From the NCBI GenBank assembly GCA_002410065.1, contig DHQB01000009.1, positions 62,001 through 126,000 of the forward strand: DNA of 64,000 nt, in the 5' to 3' direction. This stretch comes from Bacteroidales bacterium UBA5349 (lineage in GTDB: Bacteria; Bacteroidota; Bacteroidia; Bacteroidales; Tenuifilaceae). The translations under genes and the position numbers were made by a program. The notes beneath the pieces were generated by a model, which saw only the letters and a list, made by a program, of their open reading frames with translations, searched no databases and had not been told where the DNA came from. This document shows, one piece after another, positions 34,406 through 43,778 of the stretch (position 1 is the stretch's first letter; each line of letters starts with the position of its first letter).

Positions 34406-36001
34406 GTGAAAAAGTTAATTGTTTTAAGCCTATTGATTTTGGCAATATTAGCTAATGCTCAAAGCCAGAATCCCTCTAACCAATATTTTTCTGGAGAGGT
34501 TCCCGATAAAGCCAACAAGGAGTTTCAGTTCCTTGGTTTCTTTATCAATCAAGGTGTTGCATCCAACATGTATGCCCAAAGTGATTTTTTAAAAGGGCAG
34601 GTAGTTGGTCGCTTGTTTGGCAGTAACACAACAAATACATCTAGTTCAAAAGTAAGTCGTTATGCAGAGCAGCGGTTCTTGCCCTTTTTTATCTATAAAC
34701 CAAATTTATTCGATGGGAAAGCGATTCTAAGAGCATCGTTTGAGATTGACTGGACATGGGGTGATGTAGCATATGGAGTTGGGGGTAACTTGGGTTCTGC
34801 AATATCGGCCGATCAGGTTAATATCCAAACTCAGAATATCGAACTTGAGTTAATTCCTTTTGCTGGTTGGTACATCAATCTAGGATTGCAGCGAATGTTC
34901 GATTCGCCATACAACCCATACAGAACTGTGTTCGATAAGATGACAACAACTGGTTACCGATTGGCCTATTTTGGGACTGATGGAGTTGGTGTAACTGTTC
35001 GTAGGGAGTGGGATTACTCTAGCCTTAAAGCAGGTATGTTTAAGTTATATGAAAACGCAGTTGAGCAAAACGATGATGTAACCCTTTATGAACTTATTGG
35101 CGAGAAGAGTGTTTCGCGTGCTTGGAAAATTGGCGCATCAGCATACTATGTTAGTGACAGGGCTCAAGGTAAAGGAGGCGTCTCTATACTTGGGCAAGGT
35201 TTTAACAGCCTATTAGCTAGCTACAATGGTGTTTATAAATTTTCCTACGGTGACGTACCTTACAAGTCCGACGTGGTATGGTTGGGTACATTTTTTGGCC
35301 GTAACACGGAGCATTGGATAGACCCATGGATGGTAACTGGCTTTTTTAACGCAAATATTGGTGCTGCCGATACGCTGACAAACAAAGCGGTATCAAAAAC
35401 TCAATGGACTAAGGCACACGATATTCTTGGATTTGCAGCTAACCTAAGGTTATCTTATCGATACGGACAGACTTTAAACGATCATGCATCTATAGATGTA
35501 CTTTATTCATCTGGTGATGATAATGGGATATCCGATGGAAAATATTCGGGGGTTATTACTGGAAACCAATGGGGATCGCCAGGTGCTATTTTTATTAGTT
35601 CCGGATCTTACATTCTGTTACCTCATGGCAATGTGGTTAACCGTTTTATGCATGCAGTTTGTGATATTTCAAACATGGGCTACGGCTTAACGGCTATTAC
35701 TGCAAACCTCTCTAGGAGTTTTGTTCCTCATAAAATTGATGCCAAAATTGGAGGTGCGTTTGCCCTTAGCAATGTTCAACCTAAAGGGGGAGGATCTATA
35801 ATGGGCACAGAGGTTAATGGTAAAGTTGCCTATAACATTGGACCCTTTATGAGCCTCGAATTACATGGAGCATACTTAATGCTAGGCGATTTTTACGATA
35901 GCAAGCAGAGCTCATATAGCAGTTCGGTAAATGGAAATTCCGATACACGACCTGTAAATCCATGGACAGCATTCCTAGTTTTTAAATGGCTTATGTTTTA
36001 A
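34406..36001 (+). CDS. Outer membrane beta-barrel protein, porin-like
   Basis: A 531-residue protein starting at GTG, with a signal peptide (residues 1-19, ending ANAQ). The body is a series of amphipathic strands rich in Y, W and G (FEIDWTWGDVAYGVGGNLG, WYINLGLQRMFDSPYNPYRTVFDKMT, LRLSYRYGQTLNDHASIDVLYSSGDDNG), ending with the aromatic strand AFLVFKWLMF. Thus it is an outer-membrane barrel, with some likeness to alginate-export porins. Its substrate is not known. It is followed 25 bases later by a lipoprotein hydrolase and a small STAS-like gene, so the three may share a transcript. Confidence 0.72.
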   Translation: MKKLIVLSLLILAILANAQSQNPSNQYFSGEVPDKANKEFQFLGFFINQGVASNMYAQSDFLKGQVVGRLFGSNTTNTSSSKVSRYAEQRFLPFFIYKPNLFDGKAILRASFEIDWTWGDVAYGVGGNLGSAISADQVNIQTQNIELELIPFAGWYINLGLQRMFDSPYNPYRTVFDKMTTTGYRLAYFGTDGVGVTVRREWDYSSLKAGMFKLYENAVEQNDDVTLYELIGEKSVSRAWKIGASAYYVSDRAQGKGGVSILGQGFNSLLASYNGVYKFSYGDVPYKSDVVWLGTFFGRNTEHWIDPWMVTGFFNANIGAADTLTNKAVSKTQWTKAHDILGFAANLRLSYRYGQTLNDHASIDVLYSSGDDNGISDGKYSGVITGNQWGSPGAIFISSGSYILLPHGNVVNRFMHAVCDISNMGYGLTAITANLSRSFVPHKIDAKIGGAFALSNVQPKGGGSIMGTEVNGKVAYNIGPFMSLELHGAYLMLGDFYDSKQSSYSSSVNGNSDTRPVNPWTAFLVFKWLMF

Positions 36002-36026
36002 AGGTTAACCAAAAATTGATGCAGAA

Positions 36027-36980
36027 ATGAAAAAGACATTGATAATTACAATATTCGTTAGCCTGTTTACAATGATTAATTGTAGCACTCCATATAAAAA
36101 ATTGGCTAAGTTTAAGCATTTAGATGATATGGAGTATCGGCACGAAGTAAAGAAAGCGCACCTGCCAGTTAGTGGTTATGATATTGCCTATACCGATGAG
36201 GGAAAAGGTAAACAAACCATAATTTTTATTCATGGCCTAGGGAGTTACCTTCAGGCATGGATTAAAAATGTTGACCAGTTAAAAGCTGACTATAGATGTA
36301 TATCAATTGATTTACCCGGTTACGGTAAGTCGAGTAAACAGCCCCATAGCGGACAAATGACCTTTTATGCTGAGATAGTTAACGAGTTTGTGCATGAGTT
36401 GGGTTTAAGTAATGTAATTATAGCTGGCCACTCCATGGGTGGGCAAATTGCAATAACTAGTGCATTGCAATATCCAAATATTGTTGAGGGATTAGTGCTG
36501 GTTTCACCCGCAGGTTTTGAGAAATTTCATAAAGGCCAAAAGCAATGGTTTAGGGAAGCAATGACTTTAGATGGTGTAAAACTTACAACAACCGAAGCAA
36601 TTCAGAATAATTTAGCATCAAATTTCTATCGTTTACCAAAAGATGCTGAATTTATGATAAATGATAGGATTAGTATGCGATCGGCCGACGACTTTGATGC
36701 TTATTGCTATGCCGTTGCACAATCGGTTCAAGGAATGGTTGATAATCCAGTTCTCAGCTACCTGCAGGATATAAAAGTACCAACACTTATCCTTTTTGGC
36801 GAGAATGATAATCTAATCCCTAATAGGTTCCTAAACCCAGGCCCAACTATTGAGGTGGCAAAGAACGGTGCTTCAAAAATTAAGGATAGTAAACTGATTA
36901 TGGTTCCCAAATGTGGCCATTTTTTAATGTTCGAAAAATCGGAGGTTTTTAATAGAGAGGTGAAGTTATTTTTCAACTAA
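36027..36980 (+). CDS. Alpha/beta hydrolase, probable lipoprotein
   Basis: A 317-residue exported hydrolase. The N-terminal segment MKKTLIITIFVSLFTMINC is a signal with a lipobox-like cysteine at residue 19, although the Asn at -1 is unusual. The catalytic serine is in IAGHSMGGQIA, the aspartate in LFGENDNLIPNRF, and the histidine in PKCGHFLMFEKSE. The oxyanion loop is FIHGLGSYLQAW. It would cleave an ester or thioester outside the inner membrane. The position between the porin-like barrel and the acyl-CoA genes suggests release of an acyl substrate for import; this is inference. Confidence 0.85.
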   Translation: MKKTLIITIFVSLFTMINCSTPYKKLAKFKHLDDMEYRHEVKKAHLPVSGYDIAYTDEGKGKQTIIFIHGLGSYLQAWIKNVDQLKADYRCISIDLPGYGKSSKQPHSGQMTFYAEIVNEFVHELGLSNVIIAGHSMGGQIAITSALQYPNIVEGLVLVSPAGFEKFHKGQKQWFREAMTLDGVKLTTTEAIQNNLASNFYRLPKDAEFMINDRISMRSADDFDAYCYAVAQSVQGMVDNPVLSYLQDIKVPTLILFGENDNLIPNRFLNPGPTIEVAKNGASKIKDSKLIMVPKCGHFLMFEKSEVFNREVKLFFN

Positions 36981-36992
36981 AAAATTATTCCT

Positions 36993-37391
36993 ATGGATGA
37001 TATTAAGGTTGGTGAAAATTGCATAGTTTCATATCTTGTTGATGCAAAGAGTGCTATGATTCAGTGGACAGGCATGCCTAGTAGCGATGAGTTTAGGATT
37101 GGATGTAATACAGCCTTGGATGTTATGCAGAAGAATGGTGTGTCAAAAGTTTTAGTTGATAACTCTAGCGCAACCCTTTTTACTATTAAAGATCAGCAAT
37201 GGCTTAACAATGAGTGGTTGCCCCGAGCCGAGAAAGCAGGCTATCGATATTCGGCAACAGTTTTAGGCGATTCGGATGCTTTTGTAAAATTTGCTGTTAA
37301 TAATATTGCTAGCAAACGCGACTACACAAAATTCGAAAGTAAGTTTTTTAAAACTGTCGATGAGGCCAAGGAGTGGTTAAGAACTTTATAG
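36993..37391 (+). CDS. Small STAS/SpoIIAA-like protein
   Basis: A 132-residue soluble protein with the alternating strand-helix pattern of SpoIIAA-like STAS domains: AKSAMIQWTGMPSSDEFRIGCNTALDVMQKN, then SKVLVDNSSATLFTIKDQQWLNNEWLPRAEKAGYRYSATVL, then FFKTVDEAKEWLRTL. The VLVDNS strand occupies the place of the central strand of the family. No phosphorylatable serine context typical of anti-anti-sigma factors is obvious. The function is unknown. It follows the hydrolase by 12 bases and ends with a terminator, so it closes that transcript. Confidence 0.7.
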   Translation: MDDIKVGENCIVSYLVDAKSAMIQWTGMPSSDEFRIGCNTALDVMQKNGVSKVLVDNSSATLFTIKDQQWLNNEWLPRAEKAGYRYSATVLGDSDAFVKFAVNNIASKRDYTKFESKFFKTVDEAKEWLRTL

Positions 37392-37429
37392 ATGTTTTTT
37401 CAATAGTTTAGGTTTAGCATTTTTTTATT

Positions 37430-37455
37430 AAGCCAGCGTAATAGCTGGCTTTTTA
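37430..37455 (+). terminator. Rho-independent terminator
   Basis: AAGCCAGC and GCTGGCTT form an eight-base stem around a six-base loop, followed by TTT and a second T-rich run. It ends the porin-hydrolase-STAS transcript. Confidence 0.85.
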
Positions 37456-37492
37456 TATTTTTAGTACCTTAGCAAAGGTCTAAATTATAGCT

Positions 37493-38914
37493 ATGAAAAG
37501 TAAACTATCAACCTTTTCAGATTTTGCAAACTCACTGTTTCCTCACGAAACAGATTACCTTGTTGCTATACAGCAATTTAATAAGCCCGAAAATCTTAAG
37601 ATACTTAACCTCGTTAACTATAACAGTAAAAATCCCCTTAACCGCTTACCTTACGATACTTCAATCGACAAGAGAGCATACTCCTATATAAAGAATTGGA
37701 TTACCGAAAGCCTTGACAATGCGGATGTTGATTTGCATTACGAATGGCTACTATCTATTGAGCAAAGTGTAATGACCGACAGCATTACTCCCGAGCAGGA
37801 AAAAATGCTGATGAAACAAGTTCACCAGATTAGTCCTGCATCCTATAATTTCATCCGCTTTTATCAGGTTATACAACATTATCGCGATTATTTGATGGTC
37901 AGGAGCCGAATTCGTTATTATGCACAGGTAACCAATTTTTTAGAAAAATATCAGAACAACTATGTGCATTCCCAATATCAAAATAACGAAATGAATAGGG
38001 CTGCAGCGCGCATAGTAAGGCAAATAGCTGCCGATGATGATGAGTTTCTACTTTGGGAAAGGCTGCTTAAGATTATATACTACAACGAAGGATTGGATGG
38101 TTATACCCGATATCGTGCTGCTGTAAGGCTAACCATACTCTACTATACAAATAGGGAGTTTGAGCGATTATTAAGTGTTTATGAGCATTTAGATAGTCAG
38201 TTTAAAACCAATCTTTTCTATTCAAAACGGATTATGGCAAACTATTATCATAATAGGGCCATGATGCACTCAAAACTCAACGAGCTAGATACTGCTGAGA
38301 AGTACGGTTTTCTATCTATTCGGCAGAAAAAAAGCGATTATCTTTTTTACTTAGTTAGCCTTTGTGGTATTTTACTTAGAAACGGTAGAAGCGCCAAAGC
38401 GCTAAGGTTAATGACAGAGTCTATCCCTGAAGTTAAGAATACCAATAGTTTGCATAGCAGAATTGGTTTTGCGTCATTATATATTAAAACTCTTACAGCA
38501 AACAGCCAGAGCGATAAAGCAGTAAGCTATGGAACAACCTTTTTCGAGGGTTATAAGAAGGAGATTCTTGAGTATCGATGGCATTTATTCTTTAGCTCTT
38601 TTTTTCAGGCTCTTTTAAGGGATGAAAAGTACTCAAGGGTAATTACCTTGGCAAGGAGATATAAGTTAGTTGCTAAAGAAAAACAGTTTGTTGGTAAAGC
38701 AATGTATTTACCTGTTATTGCATGGTACACATGCCTTTCAGAGTACATGGAGGGAATTATAAATAAACCAACATTTATTGATACTATTTCTAAAAGCGGT
38801 AAGATGCTCATAATCAATAATCATAAGAAGCAAAATATTAATAATCTACTCATCGATATTGCACATTCTTTACCTAACGAGTCTAAATTTATAGCAAAAG
38901 AACTTGGGCTATAG
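37493..38914 (+). CDS. Large helical TPR-like hypothetical protein
   Basis: A 473-residue soluble protein with no signal peptide or transmembrane segments. It is almost entirely helical, with repeated pairs of amphipathic helices such as IMANYYHNRAMMHSKLNELDTAEKYGFLSIRQKKSDYLFYLVSLCGILLRNGRSAKALRL (shown in part) that fit tetratricopeptide-like repeats in residues about 225-400. Tyrosine and arginine are abundant. I do not recognise a named family. Such proteins usually act as scaffolds or as sensors in Bacteroidota. The gene stands alone after a terminator, 190 bases before the UbiA gene. Confidence 0.7.
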   Translation: MKSKLSTFSDFANSLFPHETDYLVAIQQFNKPENLKILNLVNYNSKNPLNRLPYDTSIDKRAYSYIKNWITESLDNADVDLHYEWLLSIEQSVMTDSITPEQEKMLMKQVHQISPASYNFIRFYQVIQHYRDYLMVRSRIRYYAQVTNFLEKYQNNYVHSQYQNNEMNRAAARIVRQIAADDDEFLLWERLLKIIYYNEGLDGYTRYRAAVRLTILYYTNREFERLLSVYEHLDSQFKTNLFYSKRIMANYYHNRAMMHSKLNELDTAEKYGFLSIRQKKSDYLFYLVSLCGILLRNGRSAKALRLMTESIPEVKNTNSLHSRIGFASLYIKTLTANSQSDKAVSYGTTFFEGYKKEILEYRWHLFFSSFFQALLRDEKYSRVITLARRYKLVAKEKQFVGKAMYLPVIAWYTCLSEYMEGIINKPTFIDTISKSGKMLIINNHKKQNINNLLIDIAHSLPNESKFIAKELGL

Positions 38915-39104
38915 TGTTCCCTAAAACATTTTAGCATGAATTGTGAAATATGACGTCTACATGGTATTGCATTTAACCCTCACTTTATTTGAATAGCTAG
39001 GGCTAATTAGTTTTAAGGAAAATCATATCAACTTAACAATTTAAGGGTTCTGTTGTTAACATATTCTGAATTCAAAATATGTTTTATCCTTAAAATTACT
39101 TGAT

Positions 39105-40103
39105 ATGATTCGTGTTTGGCTAAATGCGCTTAGGGTTATCCCTCAGGTTTCAAAACAGGAATGGGATAGCTATGATATTGTCTCAAGATGGCTAATATCA
39201 ACCCGTGCTGCCGTTTTTATTATGACTGGTCTTGCTGCCGCTATTGGTGGCCTACTGGCTTATCGCTCGGGAAGTTTTTCTTGGCCCATCTTTTTGCTCA
39301 CATTCTTCGGGTTAATCTTTGCCCATGCCACCAATAATCTTTTAAACGATTATGTTGACTATAGCAAGGGTGTTGATAAAGACAATTATTTCCGTGCCCT
39401 TTATGGACCTCATCCCCTCGAGAATGGATTTCTCACTAAGAATCGTTTTATCACCTACATTCTAGTTACTGGGTTGATTGCTTTAATGGCTGGACTTGCC
39501 ATTACCTACTTAGTTGGATTACAAACACTCTGGTTGTTGATTCCTGGCTTGTTTTTCTTGCTTTTCTATACCTGGCCTCTAAAATATTATGGACTAGGTG
39601 AAATTTCGGTAGTTCTTGTTTGGGGACCATTAATGATTGGTGGAAGCTATTTTGTTGTATCGGGTGGAGAATGGAGCAACTGGGTGGCTTTGGTTAGTCT
39701 TGTTTACGCATTTGGTCCAACTACAGTTCTGCTGGGCAAGCATGCCGATAAGTTGGAAGCCGACAAAGTTAAGAAAATTAGAACACTCCCTGTATTAATA
39801 GGCGAAAGGGTTTCGCGATACTCAATCATAGCCCTTTGGTTAGTTCAGTATGCTTTGGTAGGAATTTTTGTGCTAATGGGACAGTTGGGGCCAGCCGTAC
39901 TATTGGTTTTACTGTCAATACCAAAATTTATACAGATGTCTAAGATTATGATGCAAAAACGTCCAGAGGTTGCTCCTGAAGGCAAAGAGGGCATAGGATG
40001 GCCATTATATCTGGTTAGTAGGGCATTTGTGTTTAACCGTTCGTTCGGTATGTTATTCTTGTTGGGTTTGATAGTTGATATCATCATTGTAAAGTTTTTT
40101 TAG
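39105..40103 (+). CDS. UbiA family prenyltransferase (MenA-like)
   Basis: A 332-residue integral membrane prenyltransferase with about eight to nine helices. The first aspartate-rich, diphosphate-binding motif is ATNNLLNDYVDYSKGVDKDN (residues about 68-87), matching N-D-x-x-D-x-x-x-G-x-D. The second is LLGKHADKLEADKVKKIRTLPVLIGE, matching the D-x-x-x-D loop. The family attaches a polyprenyl chain to an aromatic or other acceptor, for example in menaquinone synthesis. It begins a run of close genes for branched acyl-CoA conversion and the mevalonate pathway, so it may use the isoprenoid that this cluster makes. The acceptor cannot be named. Confidence 0.82.
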   Translation: MIRVWLNALRVIPQVSKQEWDSYDIVSRWLISTRAAVFIMTGLAAAIGGLLAYRSGSFSWPIFLLTFFGLIFAHATNNLLNDYVDYSKGVDKDNYFRALYGPHPLENGFLTKNRFITYILVTGLIALMAGLAITYLVGLQTLWLLIPGLFFLLFYTWPLKYYGLGEISVVLVWGPLMIGGSYFVVSGGEWSNWVALVSLVYAFGPTTVLLGKHADKLEADKVKKIRTLPVLIGERVSRYSIIALWLVQYALVGIFVLMGQLGPAVLLVLLSIPKFIQMSKIMMQKRPEVAPEGKEGIGWPLYLVSRAFVFNRSFGMLFLLGLIVDIIIVKFF

Positions 40104-40149
40104 TTGATACAATTAATGAAATTTTTAGCGCTCTTAAAACCATCCTTTT

Positions 40150-41745
40150 ATGATTAGTGTAGCAACAACCATTATCAAGTCTAATATCGATAGCAAATTA
40201 GAGCAATTTGTTGAAAATGAGAAAGAAACTCATAAAATTATAGATGAGTTTAAGGCAAGGACTGCTGCCATACTTAACAGAAACGATGATAGTTATGTGG
40301 TTAGGCATAGGGCAAAAGGAAAAATGACAGCCCGAGAGCGTATCAATAAACTTATTGATGGGGATACTTCCTTTTTTGAGTTTTCAACTTTGGCCGCAAA
40401 TGGGCTTTACGATAATAAACACCATAGCGCCGCAATTATTACTGGAATTGGTATAGTTCAGGGAATTGAAACCATTATTATAGCCAACGATCCAACTGTA
40501 AAAGGTGGTACCTACGTAAAGGAAACGATAAAGAAACATTTAAGGGCTCAGGAAATTGCCATCGAAAACCATTTGCCCTGTGTCTATATTGTTGAGTCGG
40601 GAGGGATATTTCTGCCTGAACAGGCTAATGTTTTTGCCGATCACGATCACTTTGGTAGGATATTTTACAACCAATCCAAGCTATCTGCGGCAGGAATCCC
40701 ACAAGTTGCAATGGTTATGGGCTCTTGTACTGCTGGTGGTGCGTATATTCCTGCCATGAGCGACGAGTCAATAATTGTAGATAAACAAGGAACCATATTT
40801 CTTGCAGGACCTCCGCTTGTAAAGGCTGCTATTGGCGAGGAAGTAAGTGCCGAAGAACTTGGCGGAGCCTATACCCATACCCATATTTCGGGGGTAGCCG
40901 ATCATTTTGCTAAAACAGAGAGTGATGCTATTCAAATTTGTCGAAACATATTTGAGCATCTACCTAAGCCTAAAAAGTATAGCAGCAAATCCGAAAGTTT
41001 TGAAGAGCCGCTTTACCCCATTGAGGAACTTTATGGAATAATACACTCTCAGAACTCCCGTTGGATGGATCCTTACGAAATTATTGCCCGAATTGTTGAT
41101 GGCAGTAAATTTCAGGAATTTAAATCAACATACGGAGCAACTTTAGTAACTGGCTTTGCCAAGATCATGGGTCAAACCGTAGGAATTATTGCCAATAACG
41201 GAGTCCTATTCTCCGAGTCGGCACTAAAGGCTACCCATTTTATTGAGATGTGCAGTATCCGAAAAATTCCACTTGTTTTTTTACATAACATTTCAGGTTT
41301 TATGGTGGGCAAAAGTGCCGAACATAAAGGAATTGCGAAGGATGGAGCCAAAATGGTACACGCAGTTGCCAATGCCAATGTTCCAAAAATTACCATCATT
41401 TTTGGTCGTTCGCACGGTGCGGGTAACTATGCAATGGCAGGTCGTGCATACAATCCAAACCTGCTTTTTACCTGGCCTAACTCCAAAATTTCAGTAATGG
41501 GAGGGCGTCAAGCAGCCGAGGTTCTTGGTAGTGTTAAGCAGGGCAACCTCGAAGATGTTGATAAGTTTAAGAAGGAGATCATTCAGCGATACGAAGATGA
41601 AGCTTCTGCCTATTTTGGCACAGCCCGCCTATTGGACGATGGCATTATTGATCCTGTGGACACGCGCAAAGCAATAGCCTTAGGCTTATCGATTGCTGCA
41701 AATAAAGAAGCTCCAGATTATAAACCTGGTGTTTATAGAATGTAA
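40150..41745 (+). CDS. mccB: Acyl-CoA carboxylase beta subunit, methylcrotonyl-CoA carboxylase type
   Basis: A 531-residue carboxyltransferase subunit of full family length. Its motifs follow methylcrotonyl-CoA carboxylase beta closely: VFADHDHFGRIFYNQSKLSA, MGSCTAGGAYIPAMSDESIIV, TIFLAGPPLVKAAIGEEVSAEELGGA, NNGVLFSESALKATHFIEM, SGFMVGKSAEHKGIAKDGAKM, RSHGAGNYAMAGRAY and the ending GVYRM. It would transfer a carboxyl group from biotin to 3-methylcrotonyl-CoA in leucine breakdown. A biotin carboxylase/carrier (alpha) partner is required and is not encoded in this window. Geranyl-CoA carboxylase is the closest alternative. The hydratase gene follows after six bases. Confidence 0.9.
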   Translation: MISVATTIIKSNIDSKLEQFVENEKETHKIIDEFKARTAAILNRNDDSYVVRHRAKGKMTARERINKLIDGDTSFFEFSTLAANGLYDNKHHSAAIITGIGIVQGIETIIIANDPTVKGGTYVKETIKKHLRAQEIAIENHLPCVYIVESGGIFLPEQANVFADHDHFGRIFYNQSKLSAAGIPQVAMVMGSCTAGGAYIPAMSDESIIVDKQGTIFLAGPPLVKAAIGEEVSAEELGGAYTHTHISGVADHFAKTESDAIQICRNIFEHLPKPKKYSSKSESFEEPLYPIEELYGIIHSQNSRWMDPYEIIARIVDGSKFQEFKSTYGATLVTGFAKIMGQTVGIIANNGVLFSESALKATHFIEMCSIRKIPLVFLHNISGFMVGKSAEHKGIAKDGAKMVHAVANANVPKITIIFGRSHGAGNYAMAGRAYNPNLLFTWPNSKISVMGGRQAAEVLGSVKQGNLEDVDKFKKEIIQRYEDEASAYFGTARLLDDGIIDPVDTRKAIALGLSIAANKEAPDYKPGVYRM

Positions 41746-41751
41746 TAAGTT

Positions 41752-42555
41752 ATGGATAGCTATAATGACATATGCACTGATGCTAAAGATGGTGTAGCCA
41801 CAGTTTGGTTAAACAGACCCGATTTGCATAATGCTATTAGCATACAAATGCTGGAAGAATTGCCCCATTTTTTTAGCTCTATTGAGCAAATGGATAATGT
41901 TAGGGCAGTTGTTTTAAGGGGGCGGGGTAAATCGTTTAGTGCTGGTGCCGATCTTGTTAAGATGCTTGAGGTTGGTAAACTAGGTTATGAGCAAAACCTT
42001 ATTGATGGGTATAAATGGACTAATTGTTTAAGTTCAATTGCAAATTCTAGTAAACCAACAATAGCCATTGCTACTGGCAACATATTTGGTGGAGGTAACG
42101 GTTTACTTGCAGCGTCCGATATAGTAATTGCCGATGAGAATACAATCTTCTCATTTTCAGAAGTAAGACTGGGTCTTGCACCATCTACAATACTTCCCTA
42201 TATTTTAACTCGCATTTCTCAGCAAAAGGCTAAATACCTAATGCTTACCGGAAAAAGATTTAATGCAAGTGAAGCATACACCTCTGGTCTTGTCGACTTT
42301 TTAGCACCCTCTATTAGAATTGAAGCATTATTGAATGCAATCATTGGCGATTTGTTTAAAGCATCTCCCAATGGGGTTAAGGAGATAAAAAGATTGGTAA
42401 GAGAACTAAAACATTGTCAAACCATTGACGAGGTAAATAACCTCACAGCCAACTCCATTGCTACTCTAAAAACATCAACAGAGGCTCAGGAAGGTATTAG
42501 TGCTTTTATTGAAAAACGCAAACCCTATTGGGTAATTGAAAATACCAACAAATAA
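41752..42555 (+). CDS. liuC: Enoyl-CoA hydratase family, probable methylglutaconyl-CoA hydratase
   Basis: A 267-residue crotonase-fold enzyme. The oxyanion-hole motifs are GKSFSAGADLVKMLE and GNIFGGGNGLLAASDIVIADE; the active-site region continues TIFSFSEVRLGLAPSTILPYIL, which resembles LiuC/AUH hydratases (SEVRLGL-x-P-x-x-x-x-P-Y). Such enzymes add water to 3-methylglutaconyl-CoA to give HMG-CoA, or work in reverse. Being placed between a methylcrotonyl-CoA carboxylase subunit and HMG-CoA reductase strongly favours this reaction. The C-terminus ends EGISAFIEKRKPYW, typical of the family. A general enoyl-CoA hydratase remains possible. Confidence 0.85.
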   Translation: MDSYNDICTDAKDGVATVWLNRPDLHNAISIQMLEELPHFFSSIEQMDNVRAVVLRGRGKSFSAGADLVKMLEVGKLGYEQNLIDGYKWTNCLSSIANSSKPTIAIATGNIFGGGNGLLAASDIVIADENTIFSFSEVRLGLAPSTILPYILTRISQQKAKYLMLTGKRFNASEAYTSGLVDFLAPSIRIEALLNAIIGDLFKASPNGVKEIKRLVRELKHCQTIDEVNNLTANSIATLKTSTEAQEGISAFIEKRKPYWVIENTNK

Positions 42556-42572
42556 GATAATTTGAAAGATAT

Positions 42573-43715
42573 ATGCATCATCCATTAATAAATAAGCAGC
42601 ACAATGAGCTCCGCGAGCAAGTTCGTGCTTTCGCTGAAAAAGAGATAAAACCTTTGGCCCAAGGGCTTGACGAACGGAGTGAGTTCTCTATTGATTTAAC
42701 CAAAGCGATGGGGAAAATAGGATTATTCGGAATGAATTTACCTGAGGAGTTTGGCGGTCGTAATCTTGATACCCTTTCATACATTATTGCTATTGAGGAG
42801 TTGGCTCGTATTGATAGTTCACAGGCGGCAACCATGGCAGCTCACAATTCGTTGGGTATAGCTCCAATATATAAGTATGGCAATGACGAGCAGAAAAAAC
42901 GTTTGCTCCCTAGCTTAACGACAGGCGAAAATGTTTGGGCCTTTGGCTTAACCGAGCCCAATGCTGGTTCCGATGCCAGAGCAATTGAAACTACTGCGCA
43001 TCTACAGACTAATCAGTGGATTGTAAATGGACAGAAAATTTTTATAACTAATTCAGCATCTGAGTTATCAATGGGAGTAACCCTTTTGGCTAATACAAGC
43101 GAAAATGAGGAGGAAAAGGAGTTCTCAGCAATCATTCTTGAAAAGGAAATATCAAAGTACAAGGCAGAACCAATTCACAACAAAATGGTTTGGCGGGCTG
43201 CCGATACTGGGCGGTTAATATTTGAAAACACCACTGTTCCAAAGCAAAATTTGCTTGGTAAGCAGGGTAGGGGAATGCATTATATGTTAGAAACGTTAGA
43301 CTCTGGCAGGTTATCCATTGCTGCAGTTGGACTGGGTTTAGCCCAAGGTGCATTCGAAATGGCAAATGCATATGCTAAAAAAAGGCATCAGTTTGGTAAG
43401 TCGCTTTCTAAAATCCATGCCATTTCGGATAAATTGGCCGAAATGGATATTAAACTCGAATTGGCAAGGAATTACCTCTATTACAGCTGTTGGCTAAAGG
43501 ATAATAATCTACCTTTTAAAAAGGAGGCAGCCATATCAAAACTGTACACATCTGAAATTGCCAAACAAGTAGCCGATGAAGCTGTACAGATTTTTGGCGG
43601 CTATGGCCTGTTTAAAAATAATGATATTGAGCGTTTCTTCCGTGACCAGCGTATCCTTAGTATTGGTGAAGGGACTTCAGAAATATTGAAGTTGGTAATT
43701 GCTAGGAGTTTATAG
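42573..43715 (+). CDS. Acyl-CoA dehydrogenase (short/branched-chain)
   Basis: A 380-residue standard acyl-CoA dehydrogenase. The flavin motif is FGLTEPNAGSDA (residues 124-135), with WIVNGQKIFITNS after it. The C-terminal domain has the electron-transfer helix region RHQFGKSLSKIHAI, then VQIFGGYGLFKNNDIERFFRDQRIL. The catalytic base is Glu366 in IGEGTSEI, the position used by short- and medium-chain enzymes. The position used by isovaleryl-CoA dehydrogenase is Gly245 (LDSGRL), so it is not a classical isovaleryl enzyme by that test. Context suggests a branched C4-C5 acyl-CoA substrate. It is 17 bases after the hydratase gene and 63 bases before HMG-CoA reductase. Confidence 0.88.
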   Translation: MHHPLINKQHNELREQVRAFAEKEIKPLAQGLDERSEFSIDLTKAMGKIGLFGMNLPEEFGGRNLDTLSYIIAIEELARIDSSQAATMAAHNSLGIAPIYKYGNDEQKKRLLPSLTTGENVWAFGLTEPNAGSDARAIETTAHLQTNQWIVNGQKIFITNSASELSMGVTLLANTSENEEEKEFSAIILEKEISKYKAEPIHNKMVWRAADTGRLIFENTTVPKQNLLGKQGRGMHYMLETLDSGRLSIAAVGLGLAQGAFEMANAYAKKRHQFGKSLSKIHAISDKLAEMDIKLELARNYLYYSCWLKDNNLPFKKEAAISKLYTSEIAKQVADEAVQIFGGYGLFKNNDIERFFRDQRILSIGEGTSEILKLVIARSL

Positions 43716-43778
43716 TTTACTGTGATCAATCTTTTTTGCATTAATTGCAAAAGGAATACCATTTAAATCGAAAAGGCT

